Source: Hydra vulgaris
Lineage: Eukaryota > Cnidaria > Hydrozoa > Anthoathecata > Hydridae
Assembly (NCBI RefSeq): GCF_038396675.1
Contig: NC_088920.1
Span: 23,662,501 to 23,726,500, forward strand
Reading direction: 5' to 3'
Length of the DNA: 64,000 nucleotides
Below are positions 1 through 10,295 of this stretch, one piece after another (position 1 is the first letter of the stretch; every line of letters starts with the position of its first letter). The notes beneath the pieces are model-generated. The model searched no databases, had not been told where the DNA came from, and saw only the letters and a list, made by a program, of their open reading frames with translations. Made by a program: the position numbers and the translations under genes.

Positions 1-56
1 ATTACAAAGACCTCTCACTTCTGAGAAAGAACTCAAATCACTGCACCACGGCTGCA
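1..56 (-). mobile_element. tRNA-derived SINE (family 1), 5' head, cut by window edge
   Basis: On the minus strand this begins with a tRNA-like head containing a box A of the form GTGGTGCAGTGATTTGAG. It matches the heads of the better SINE copies near 3.5 and 3.7 kb. The rest lies outside the window. Assignment rests on similarity to those copies. Confidence 0.5.
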
Positions 57-964
57 ATAAAGTTATTTCGCGTTTTCACCAGTAATTATTACAAATTGTT
101 CCTTAAATGGAGTAATTACATGTATAATGCCTAATTTTTTGTCGTATAAATGAATACGTACTTTAATGATAAAACGTAAAAAAACTACTTTGATAATAAT
201 ACGATTTCATTTAGTTTAACAATTAATGTTTGTCAAAACAATGCCTTTTATTGAAACTGAAGTAGAAGGCTAAATATTTATAATGAAAAAAAGTCTTAGG
301 TTATTCGAATTCAGCATAAAAACTAATTATGAAGTTTTAAAACTACACAAAATCCCAAAAAAAGCTAATTCTGGACCTCTCCTAATGTAAGCCCCACGAA
401 AAGTGAACAGTAAGATGTCGTCTGTAAAGTACGTACGCTTTTTTTTCCTAAAACACCCCTTCTCCGCAAATTTTGTTATACGCTTTTTTTTCTTAAAACC
501 CCCCTTCTCCGCAAATTTTGTTATACGCTTTTTTGAGTACCCTCTACCTCCCTAAAAGTATCTACGTCTTTAACCTACTGACCTAACATTTTATGATATT
601 TTTTTTAATTTAGTGTCTCGACACTTTTATAACTGACCTACTGCCCCCCCCCCCCTATTTCATAAACTCCATTTGTAGACCCCCTTTTCCTCTCCAAGCA
701 TGCATACTTTATGGACGATCCCTAACTTTGTTTAACTTTGGCACTGAATGTTTAACTTTGACACGAATTTCAAAGAAATTCAAAAACTTATTTAGCGCCT
801 TAAATTTGTACCTTACCAAATATTTGGTATTATTTGAACGCTACAAATTTTCAGATCTGAATTAATTTAATTTGTATAATACAATAAATAATATTTAATA
901 ACGATAATCTTGTACTAAAAGTTTCAGATTATTAAAAGAGAAAGAAAATTTAAATTAATAATAT
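57..964. other. AT-rich non-coding DNA with one short tandem duplication
   Basis: No gene or RNA is recognised. The only structure seen is a 45-bp direct repeat at 434-530, about two copies, with a TACGCTTTTTT start and a CCCCTTCTCCGCAAATTTTG segment in each copy. A run of C sits near 644. Confidence 0.5.
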
Positions 965-1235
965 AATTGAAGAGAGCTTTTCTAAAAGGCGCTAAGTCAC
1001 ATTTTTATTGTTTTAAGAAAAACACAAAAAACTAATTGTCCGGCGAAGATTTTTCTAATATCTTTAATTTTGTAATCGTAAATAAAGATGAACAAATTTT
1101 TTATTGATTCAAGCATTGTTAGATTCGTATTGTTTTCAACATTTGAGTTTTTTATCAATAAAAAATTCAAATGTTGAAAAAACTTAGTTCTTGAAAAAAT
1201 GGACTTAGCGCCTTTTAGAAAAACGCACTTCAATT
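965..1235. mobile_element. MITE with ~33-bp terminal inverted repeats
   Basis: The ends are inverted repeats: the left starts AATTGAAGAGAGC followed by TTTTCTAAAAGGCGCTAAGTC, and the right end is its complement ending ...CACTTCAATT. No coding capacity is seen in the 271 bp. A half-copy with the same right terminus lies at about 47.88-48.03 kb, which supports a dispersed family. The superfamily is unknown. Confidence 0.7.
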
Positions 1236-1715
1236 GGGAATGGAACTCTGATGCACGTGCAAATTAAATTCTCATTTACGGAGAAAATAACACGAACTAA
1301 AAGTAATCGAGAACGTCTCAGAAACATAACTCGTGACTTTATTTCTGAATAAAATTCATTTAAACAAAAACAACTCTTTTTTCGAATCTTCCATAAAGTA
1401 CGAAGGCAGGTATGAGGGGATGGGGTTTCCCAAAAGCGTAAGAATGTGTACAAGGGAGGTGTGGAGTTTAGACTTCGAGTACGTCTATATCTCATTCTCT
1501 ACCTCTCTTAAACATGTTCTTATTTTTATTAAATCATTAAATTTCATGAGTTTAAAAAATGTTGTATTATGTAACACAGATATGTGTTATTAACTTAAAG
1601 TTTTTTTGTTGAAAAATTTGCGTTGAGGATGGAGATGGTTGATTTTGTAATAAATAATGTGTACGTACGCAGAAGGAGGATTTTTATGTGCAAGATTGTT
1701 GTACGGGTATGCACA
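1236..1715. other. AT-rich DNA, nothing recognised
   Basis: Short open frames occur on both strands, but none has a recognisable domain or codon pattern. Confidence 0.4.
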
Positions 1716-1811
1716 CCCAGTGGGCACGGTACGTTTTTAAAACGTTTTTTATACGTTTTTATAAGGTTTAAACCTAAAAAAAACGTATAAAAATTATTAT
1801 ACGTTTTTTGA
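1716..1811. mobile_element. MITE with CCCAGTGGGCAC terminus, decayed copy
   Basis: The left end reads CCCAGTGGGCACGGTACG, then ACGTTTT-rich sequence. It is nearly identical to the better copy near 12.65 kb, but its right terminus has lost the complementary CCCACTGGG. Confidence 0.6.
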
Positions 1812-3480
1812 TCCATGGCTTGTGTTTTGACCTTTTTAATAATGAATTAGATTAACACTTGAGAAAATAATTTGCAAAACTAAAAAAAGTTGCAAAACTA
1901 TTTTATATTTGGAGGAAGGGGGAAAGTGCTTGAAGAAATTAAAAAATTGATGTCTTACCACCCAAACCCTCTCCCACCCTGTTTGTTAGGAAGGTTAGAG
2001 TAGTTAGTTGAATTATCTATAGCGCGATGGTATTTACTTAATTTTCAAATGCTCAAAGTTTTGAATTTTCAAGTTTTATTGTATTAAATAAACTTATATG
2101 TAATTTGAAATAAAAGTTCTATTTGAGAGAGGTTTTTCCCTAACCCCCAAAAAGTACAAGTTAGCAAGGGTACAACTTAACAGAAAATTCTATTTAAATT
2201 GATGAAGAAAATTTAGGAAGCAGTAAGTGTGGATACATTGGCTCGTTAAGGGATGTGCGCATTGGAGATTACAGACATTGACTGAGGGTTTTTGTTTGGG
2301 CCGGTACCCTTTAATTAAAGGAAAAGTTTTCCTAAATTTATTTTAATATAGGGTTGTCAAGTTAATACAACTTATATCTTTAAATTTTCTGGAATTAACG
2401 ACCAACGAGCCCAAAAAATGACCTGGGCGCATTTAAGTATGTCGCGCGTTAAGTATGTTGCGCGCTTAAGTATGCCCATGTTAGTCGGAAGAAAAGCCAT
2501 TTGACTTTGGATTCGGTCTCAAAACAGTTACCACGACCTCAATTTTAATGCCTTTTTTTTTTATTTGGTTTTCTTAAAAATTGCTATGAACATTTTAAAT
2601 CATATTCGCATTGCTTAAGTAAATTAAGTAAAGTCATTCGTAAACGCTTTACATTTACAAGAGGAAATTTAATTTTGTAAAGGTTTATCAAATTTTAAAT
2701 TAATAAAATCAGCAAGTTTTATTCGATGACAGTTTTTTTTATGGCAATTGTCGTTAAATAAAATATTTTTTAAAACATAATTAGCAATAATGCGTTTTTC
2801 CCCAAGGAGTCATTTGGAAAAGTTGCATATTTTATAAAACATTTCTGGAGTAATTTTATTAAACTTATTAAAAACTTATTAAAACATAAAAAAATATAAC
2901 TTATAAAATTGTCAGGAATATACTAAAAGTTTTCGCACAAGCGCAACAATATATATGATTAGTCTTAAGTAATAAAAATGACTTTTTATAGATGAAACTA
3001 AATGTGAAATTTAATGATTTAAAAAAAATGATATCTTAGATATCTTTTTTTTTTGTCGAATAGTCGAAAAACGAATACAATACTAATACTTTCTAATCGA
3101 CAATAAGCCGTGTGAATAAAAAAAAGCAATGGCTTTTACTCAGTAACTGGTCAGTTTTACGTGAATAAAAGTAGTATGAGAGAGGTGCCTATAATAGCAT
3201 ATTTAACTTTGAAACTTCATTATTCAGTATCTCGAAAACCAAAAACTAATGTTTTATATGGATGTCTTCTTTGTAATAATATCCAACAACAGTATAAACA
3301 ATTTAACCATCGGCATTAACCCTCGGTATTAACCCTCGGAATTTTTTATAATTTATTCATATTTTTAAAAAAATAAGAATAAATTATAAATTATTTTTTA
3401 ATAAGTATGCCATCGTATGCAACCAGCTGCCCCTATGATGACATATGGGATATTAGGGCTATTTGTAATCAGGGGAAAGT
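1812..3480. other. AT-rich intergenic DNA
   Basis: No gene is recognised. A small direct repeat built on TTAAGTATGTCGCGCG occurs about three times near 2425-2480. The rest is homopolymer-rich AT sequence. Confidence 0.4.
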
Positions 3481-3685
3481 TTTTTTTTTTTTTTTTTTTT
3501 CAATTTTTATTTTAGGTGCCCCAAGAATTCCTAACGGTCTTGTCACAGAGCACCGCGGAAGCGCATTTAACCAGGAAGTTCACGCCTCCTTCCTTACCGT
3601 GACGCGAAAATTTGTCCAGAGCTCGTTTCGAACCTGGATCTCCTGCTTATAAAGCAAGCGCTTTAACCACTGCGCCACGGCCGCT
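3481..3685 (-). mobile_element. tRNA-derived SINE (family 1), full-length copy
   Basis: On the minus strand a tRNA-like head carries box A (GTGGCGCAGTGGTTAAAG) and box B (GGTTCGAAAC). A body follows with a conserved block around GGTAAGGAAGGAGGCGTGAA and CTTCCGCGGTGCTCTGTGA, then the tail motif CTTGGGGCACCTAAAA and an A-run (read as T on the plus strand). At least five other copies in the window share the body. It should be pol III transcribed by family analogy. Confidence 0.8.
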
Positions 3686-3736
3686 TGTTGACGATTTAAT
3701 TTAACTTTAGAGCCTTTTGTTACGAAATACAGCAGT

Positions 3737-3922
3737 GAGCTGTGGCGCAGTGGTTAGAGTTCTGGCTCAGAACCCAGATGTCCGAGGTTCGACGCCGACT
3801 CTAGCCCAAAAGCAACATTGGTAAGGAAGGAGGCATGAACCTCTAGCTAAATGCTCTCCCGCGGTGCTCCGTGATAAGACCGTAAAGACTTCTGGGATCA
3901 CCTAAATAACCTAAAAAAAAAT
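3737..3922 (+). mobile_element. tRNA-derived SINE (family 1), head-to-head with neighbour
   Basis: The head GTGGCGCAGTGGTTAGAG, box B AGGTTCGACGCC and the common body ending GGGATCACCTAAA and poly-A are visible. Its 5' end lies about 50 bp from the 5' end of the minus-strand copy just upstream, so the two pol III promoters diverge from a shared short spacer. Confidence 0.8.
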
Positions 3923-5139
3923 ACCAGAAAAGTCATTTTTATTATAGCGTCCAAAAGTTAAAAATAAGTTAAAATTAAAATAAGTATTCCAATAAATGCA
4001 CAAAAAATTTGAAAATTTCTTGAAAATTTCATTTCTGTTCAATTAGTGATAAAAAATTTTTATCCAAAAATAACATCAGCATTTTGTTTTATGATACTTA
4101 AATAAAGAATGATTCCGAATGGTTTAAATCAAATAAATTTTTAATCAAATAAACATCGAAAAAACAAAATGGGTTCTCTTTCATCCAGCTTCTCAAAAAT
4201 CATATACTACCGTGTGAAATGCCTGTGCTTACCATTGATAACATTCATATAAAAAGAGTCATGTATAAAAACCTTTTAAGTGTTATTATAGATTAAGGTG
4301 GTAGACCACTAATAAAAAAAAATCTTTCAAAAATTACATTTTAGAAACTATTTTTATATAAGTTGATTAAAATTTACATTTTAATGACAACTTTTTTTTT
4401 TTTTTTTTTTTGATTAATAAATGGCTTGAGAAATTTGGTCCCAAAAACCCTAAAATAGGGTTATTTCGTTGCGGTGAATATCTCAAAAACTATGTATGGT
4501 ATCAACTTGAAATTTTTCAGACTTGCTTTTAATATAATGAAAAAGATCCTGTACCAAAACAAAAGAAAAACATTAAACAGTTTTTTTTTAAATGAAAAAA
4601 ACACTTCGAAAACAAAAAAGGGGCATTTTTGACCATATTTGGACTTTAATATCTTTTTATCGAGTTATCATAATGCAATAAAAGTGGTAGGGGACATTCA
4701 TAACAACTAAAGGAACAGCTCCTGGAAATATTATGGAAATCGGTTAAGAGAATCTAGAGATAATTACCGCAAAGTCGTGAATTTTAAAGAACTGAGAAAA
4801 ACACATTTAAACAAAAAAAAACATTAAACACTTCAAATAAAAATATAAAAACACAAAAAAAAACCTATTAAAAATTATTATCTTATTATAAACGTATTGT
4901 GGAGTAAAACTAACGCAAAATTAAAATAAAATATGTTTAAAAAAAGTGATAAATATCAATAAACAATACTATTATTAAAGTAGTATTTCAGTTAGAAAAA
5001 AAAAGTTTTTCTTTTGATTTGCGATTATAAAAATTATAAACTTAATTAAATATTTGTTTATAGTAAATAAATAAAAAGTTTATAGTAAATAAATAAAGAC
5101 TAAAATTCTCCTGCACCATAACATAAACTCTCTTTTTCC

Positions 5140-5869
5140 TCATCTTTGTCCTTTACGAATACTTCGTAACTGCTTTTGCCTGCTTTTTCCCATTTCATTA
5201 CATTATTTTTCCATATTTCTAACTCTTTTCAAATCAGACGATGCCAAAAAACTTGAAGAATAATGCCCTGGTTTTAAATAAAGTTTTTCAAAAACTCTAT
5301 TGATACCATTAAGTCGATCATTAAAATCAATGATTGCAGAACAGCAACCTAAATATAATACATCAATTCCAACAAAAACATCTTTTGGACAACGTTTCCA
5401 AACTAAAGCATTTAAAGACTCGTTTTATAGTTTTACTAGGATAAAACTTTTGCTCCCATTGGCAAGATGCACATGAAAAAAATATACGGTGTGATAAACC
5501 TTTTTTAAGTTTAGCATCATGGTTAAAATTAACATTTGCAGAACATTTTGGATAGCAGCCTATGACAGTAATTATTTCTTCTAAAATGTTAGTGTTCATA
5601 AAAATATAGCAGTCATTGGACTGATTATCATTAGCAGAAAAATTATTTTTATTTACAAAATCATTATTTACAATATCGACGGAAGATTTACTACTGCAAC
5701 AGGATGACAATATCTTCATTTTTTTTGCAGAGCTACATTTGAATTGTAATTCTTCTAAAGTAGATAGATTTTCTTCAGCTACAACGTTTGATGATTTATG
5801 TTGATTTCCACTGAAGAGTCTACGTTTCTTGCTATACCTTATTTTATTTCTTTTATCTTTATTTCCCAT
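5140..5869 (-). pseudogene. Mutator-like (MULE) transposase, N- and C-terminus joined by deletion
   Basis: The frame opens with MGNKDKRNKIRYSKKRRLF, a basic N-terminus. At about residues 105-145 comes a zinc-knuckle-like segment (GCYPKC...KKGLSHRIFFSCASCQWEQKFY) of the kind found in metazoan MULE transposases. The sequence then jumps, with a frame change near position 5420, into text resembling the C-terminal part (NALVWKRCPKDVFVGID...LYLGCC...FNDRLNGI...LRSIRKG). The catalytic DDE core between these parts is missing, and an in-frame stop follows NMEK. Family assignment is by remembered motif order, not alignment. The product cannot be an active transposase, though the short N-terminal frame of 168 codons remains open. 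Confidence 0.7.
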
Positions 5870-5920
5870 TATTTTAGTTATTATTTAACCAAAGTATAGA
5901 AGGCAGAAAATTAGCCTTCT

Positions 5921-5979
5921 ATTACTTTACAACTACCACAACTTTCTATAGCCAAAAGTTGTGGTAGTTGTAAAGTAAT
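5921..5979. repeat. Perfect hairpin, 25-bp arms, 9-nt loop
   Basis: ATTACTTTACAACTACCACA (then ACTTT) is followed after nine bases by its exact reverse complement. It lies upstream of the MULE reading frame, and no T-run terminator follows on either strand. Confidence 0.9.
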
Positions 5980-6560
5980 TAGACATTTACTAAAGAAATC
6001 CGTTGAAAACCATGTAACACACTGCACCAAAAGCATTTAACAATAAACAAAAAGTAGTTTTAGAGTAGCAGTCACCACAAATGAAGTTTTTTTGTATTAG
6101 TTTTTATGGTATTTTGTTGGATAACTTCCTTTTTAGCTATATAGTAACAGAATAAACAATCTGTTGCTGCGGACAAATTTATGAAAATGCCTAAACCGCA
6201 TTATTAAAAACTGATTTTTAATAGGGTTAGCTTTATTTTTATATAAAACTAATATGAAATTCGTAATCTACGATAATTATATTACTTAAAAACTTTAAAA
6301 TTGAAAAAATGATTTTTTCGATTTTTAATAGTGGTCTACCACCTTAAAATCTATTATGGAAATACCATATTGGTAACTTATGCAATAAAATTTCTAAAAG
6401 TATAGGAATTCTTTATAAATCGAAAAGCATTTTAATGAAATATCAATTCAGTTATATTACTCTTTGATTCATTTTTGTATTAGTTATGACAATATTGCCG
6501 GCGGAAGTACCCACAGAATTAAGTTATAGCTTCTAAATTGTCAGCAAAAGCATGTAGCAC

Positions 6561-7170
6561 TAGAGTGCATTGAAAAACAGAATTTTTTTTAAATTGCCTT
6601 GTAATAGCTCTAAATATATGCTATATAATAAAATATCACTGAATTAACAAAAATTTCGAAGTTAAAATGTTTTTAGAGTTGCCTCTAGTTCCTTGAACAT
6701 TTTAGGGCCCCTAATATTCTGGGAAAAAAAATTCTTCAAAAGTAGATCAACCTGGTACTCAAAAGAAGTGAAATTTTATAAAAAGTTCGAAAATAATAAC
6801 TGTTTTATAAAAATATAAGAAAAAAAATATTATCGAAAGACCTGTAAAAATGTACTTTTTTTATTTTTAGTTGAAAAAACCATAGTTATTATGAAATGAA
6901 ATTTAAAATAATAATTTTTACATAAAACAAATATTATTTTCAAACATTTTATAAAATTTTGCTTCTTTTGAGTACCAGGTTGATTTACTTTTAAAGAATT
7001 TTTTTTCCCTAGAATATTAGGGGCCCTAAAATGTTCAAGGGACTAGAGGCAACTCTAAAAATATTTTAATTTCGAAGTTTTTGTTAATTCAGTAATATTT
7101 TATTATATAGCATATATTTAGAGCTATTACAAGACAATTTTAAAAAAGTTCTGTTTTTCAATGCACCCTA
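6561..7170. mobile_element. 610-bp foldback MITE with 9-bp target duplication, MULE-like
   Basis: The element is flanked on both sides by the 9-bp direct repeat ATGTAGCAC (6552-6560 and 7171-7179). Its termini are TAGAGTGCATTGAAAAACAG and, as reverse complement, TAGGGTGCATTGAAAAACAG. The inverted repeats run inward for roughly 240 bp with only scattered mismatches, leaving a spacer of about 100 bp and no coding sequence. A 9-bp duplication with long inverted repeats is typical of Mutator-like elements, so this is probably a non-autonomous MULE. The superfamily is inferred. Confidence 0.85.
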
Positions 7171-7483
7171 ATGTAGCACGTCTTACTATTTTAAAAGATC
7201 GTTTTACTCATGACAAACCTCTCTTATTTGACATAAACATATATAATATTTATGAGGTTATTATTATTATTATTATTTTTTTTTTACAACAATCATTATT
7301 ATATATTTCAAAAACCAATAATATTTATATATCTCTAATTTATATAAATGTCCATCACTCATATTCTTATATTTACAATATCTAAAGAGCGTTAACAATG
7401 CTGTTTTACGCATGCGCGTTTGACATTGAGATAAATTTAAATTTAAAAATTCGTGGTTTATAATATAAAGGAGGGTGGGGGGA

Positions 7484-7700
7484 TGTTGTGGTTTTACCTC
7501 CTCCGGCTAATTGCTATATAGTGGGCCATATACCCGGGCCAGCGAAGACGTATTCAGCTTCATAAGGAGCATCATAACTCGCTTCGCAGACCAAGAGTAA
7601 GTGAGTTAAGGAAGAACGAAGGATAACAGAGTGAATTTCAGAAGAAGTCGTGTAAGAAAGTCAGCGTAGAGGGAGCGGACATATAGTGCACTGGTGTCAG
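7484..7700 (+). mobile_element. Possible solo LTR or LTR/primer-site fragment
   Basis: A block noticeably less AT-rich than its surroundings starts TGTTGTGG and runs to ATATAGTGCAC, followed by TGGTGTCAGAA. That string resembles the LTR/primer-binding junction of some Ty3/gypsy elements. No gag or pol is seen and no second LTR is present, so this is tentative. Confidence 0.3.
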
Positions 7701-8157
7701 AATTTGCAATTAATACTATCAAGTTGATTACCTAATTTATGTACTTTTTTTTTTCTTTCTTTAAAACAATAAATATTTACAATTTTATAATATTACATTA
7801 ACTCAGGTTATAATGATTACAAGGTTTTACAATATAAACGTTTTACAACTGTTTATATATATATTTACATTTTCTACTTTTTATTAATTTTATATTATAT
7901 ATATATATATTTTTTTTTTTTTTTGCTTTTTGGTAAATTTTTTTTTGTGATTTTGATTTTATATTTTTGTGTGTTTTTTTTTTATTTTTATATATATATA
8001 TTTTATTTATTAGTTTAGCCATTGTGCGGAAAGATGTCGAGAATTAGGTAAGGTTTAAAAAAAAATTAAAACGATTTTATTAACTATGAAATTACAGGAC
8101 CTTTACACAAACACCACTTTACAATCGCTACAAATTCTTTTATGTTGAAATTTTACG
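7701..8157. other. T-rich and TA-rich low-complexity DNA
   Basis: Long T-runs and short TA arrays; no gene is seen. Confidence 0.4.
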
Positions 8158-8650
8158 AGGCCGTAGACAACTTTTTTTTTATGTTTGGGCTAAGCAACTT
8201 TGAAACAATGAGTCAAATTTGTTATTTTTTTTAATTTTAAACTTTATTTATATTCTTCGACAAATTTCAAATTTGGTTCAATAATCTGTTGTTCGGCTTT
8301 TATGACCTTATAAAATTTACATCCCCCTTAACTTGAGGGGGGTGTAAACTTTGTAAAGTTATTAAAGCCGATCAAAAAGAGATTATTGAATCAAATTTGA
8401 AATTTGTCGATGAATATAAATAAAGTTTAATACTAAAAAAAAAAAACAAATTTGACTCATTGCCCTCATATTTGGAGCTGGGGGGGGGGGGCTAACGTTT
8501 GGGGTTTTTTGTTGCTCCCAGTCTCCAATCACCGCAATTTTTTGCGTAGCATCCTCATTCCTTATATATATGAACATACTAAAATATGGAGTTTTCTTCA
8601 TGTTTCAAAGTTGCTTAGCTCAAACATCAAAAAAAGTTGTCTGCGGCCTT
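8158..8650. mobile_element. Foldback element with an insertion in one arm
   Basis: The outer arms GGCCGTAGACAACTTTTTTT and AAAAAAAGTTGTCTGCGGCC are inverted, as are inner segments (CAATGAGTCAAATTTG / CAAATTTGACTCATTG; GACAAATTTCAAATTTG and its complement). The axis lies at the CCCCCTTAACTTGAGGGGGG palindrome near 8322-8341. The right arm is interrupted by about 140 bp that include a 12-bp G-run. No target duplication is obvious. Confidence 0.65.
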
Positions 8651-8935
8651 GTTATACATCATAAAATAATGGCTGGCAGTTTTTTTCTAATCATAAAATA
8701 CAAAATTTTTTAATCTAAACAAATAACGGAAGTGTGAACTTGGAAATAAATTGAAATAACTAATAAATTTTGGTTAACAAAGACTTTAGCACACTACTTA
8801 TTTACATACCAAGGTAATAAGTTTAATTTGTAGTTTATTTCATTATTTGAATAATTTGATATGTCGTAATATTATTACGATATATTAAATTATTTAAGTT
8901 GTTATTATTTAACTTCTCAAATTGAATGAAGGATA

Positions 8936-9108
8936 ATTACGATTATTAAGATTATTATGGTTATTACGATTCTTACGATTATTATGGTTATTACGATTAT
9001 TACGATTATTATGGTTATTACGATTATTACGATTATTATGGTTATTACGATTATTACGATTATTATGGTTATTACGATTATTACGATTATTACGTTTCAA
9101 GGATTATT
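8936..9108. repeat. 27-bp tandem array of TTATTACGA / TTATTATGG 9-mers
   Basis: Units of three 9-mers (two ATTATTACG-type and one ATTATTATG-type) repeat about six times. On the minus strand the array reads as an open Arg-Asn-Asn / His-Asn-Asn frame. That reading is probably a by-product of a 9-bp repeat with no stop rather than a gene. Confidence 0.85.
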
Positions 9109-10280
9109 ACGAATAAGTAGTAAGGATAAGTAAAAAACTTGAGTATCAAAAATTTAAAAAAACATCAAGAAACATTACAAATATAATGAGACTTTATCAA
9201 ATGTCTAGGTTTCTTGTAATAAAAAATATCTTGTATATCAAATTATATGGCATGCTATGCTAGCTGCTCATATAAACAGCTTCTTACAAGGGCTTTTGGT
9301 TTTTGAACAAGCTATCTGTTTATTCATTAAAAAAATTGCTTATTAAATACAAAATTTGGTTTTATACTTGTTACAAGCATGTGTTTGACCGTTAATGTGA
9401 CAAGAATGTATACATAACAAGCAACACTTATTGCTCCGAGATAAATTGTAGTATAATGCAGGCATTTTAAGAATTATTTCAAGAATTATAAATTTCACAA
9501 TAAAAGTGAATAAAATATTAAAGTAATTAATGTATAAAATTAAACCACCTATTTAGTAGAAATAATGTGAAATGAGAAAAGACATCCTTGATACAGAAGA
9601 AGTAACTTAAAAATTAGAAAAAAAATCCTTCATGCAGTAAAAAAAAACTTAAAATTATGAAAAAACATTTAAACAATTTAGAAGTAATTTAAAAATGAGA
9701 AAAAGCATCTTTGATGTAGAAGATGTAATAATGAGAGAAAGCATTGTTGATATAGTAGAAATTAAATAATGACTCAAAAAATTATTAAAGAGTACTTTCA
9801 AAACCCTAATATAATAAAAAGTCTTTTTCAGTTTGATACTGAATTTATTTTTGAAGCCATTATTTTTTTTGAAATAATTATGTAATTCAAATATTTTATT
9901 GCCAATAAATAATTAAATAATTATAATATTAATAAAAGTAGTTCCTAAGGTGGTTCCTATATAATCAAAAAAACTTTTTATTCATTATTTTTCTCAAAAG
10001 TAGGTATAGAATGTGTAAAAAAATATTTTTTTTTGAACACCAAAAATATATTGATGATCACAGAGAGGCCTATAATAGTCAACTCCTAAAATATCCCTAA
10101 AATAACTCCTAAAAATAAAAAAATATAAAACCCCTATATAATATTGCTTCTACAATGTACAAAGTAATAAAACCGATAATAAATACTTATTCTTGGTTAA
10201 AACGCAATTGTTTAAATTGCAATATTTAAATATTGCAAATTACTTGTTTTATTTAAAACACTATATATTACCACTATAGC
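9109..10280. other. AT-rich DNA with a degenerate ~55-60-bp repeat
   Basis: Between about 9550 and 9780, phrases like AAATGAGAAAAAGCATC and TTGATGTAGAAGATGTAA recur four times with heavy drift. A short CA run sits at 10,280-10,300. No gene is seen. Confidence 0.4.
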
Positions 10281-10295
10281 ACACACACATACACA

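Larger units (their letters stand above)
4291..6352 (-). mobile_element. Mutator-like DNA transposon, internally deleted
   Basis: A 2.06-kb element bounded by inverted repeats: AAGGTGGTAGACCACTA at the left and its complement at the right, with weaker similarity extending outward (ATAGATT) and inward. It encloses a defective MULE-type transposase on the minus strand. The ends contain long T-runs and a perfect 25-bp hairpin at 5921-5979. I did not find a convincing target-site duplication, so the exact boundaries are uncertain. Confidence 0.7.

Noticed and set aside
3620-3685. A minus-strand tRNA gene
   Set aside because: Same reasoning: boxes A and B are present, but the sequence continues into the family-1 SINE body found at six other places.
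8909-9100. Arg-Asn-Asn/His-Asn-Asn repeat protein on the minus strand
   Set aside because: The frame exists only because a 9-bp repeat lacks stops; there is no flanking unique coding sequence.
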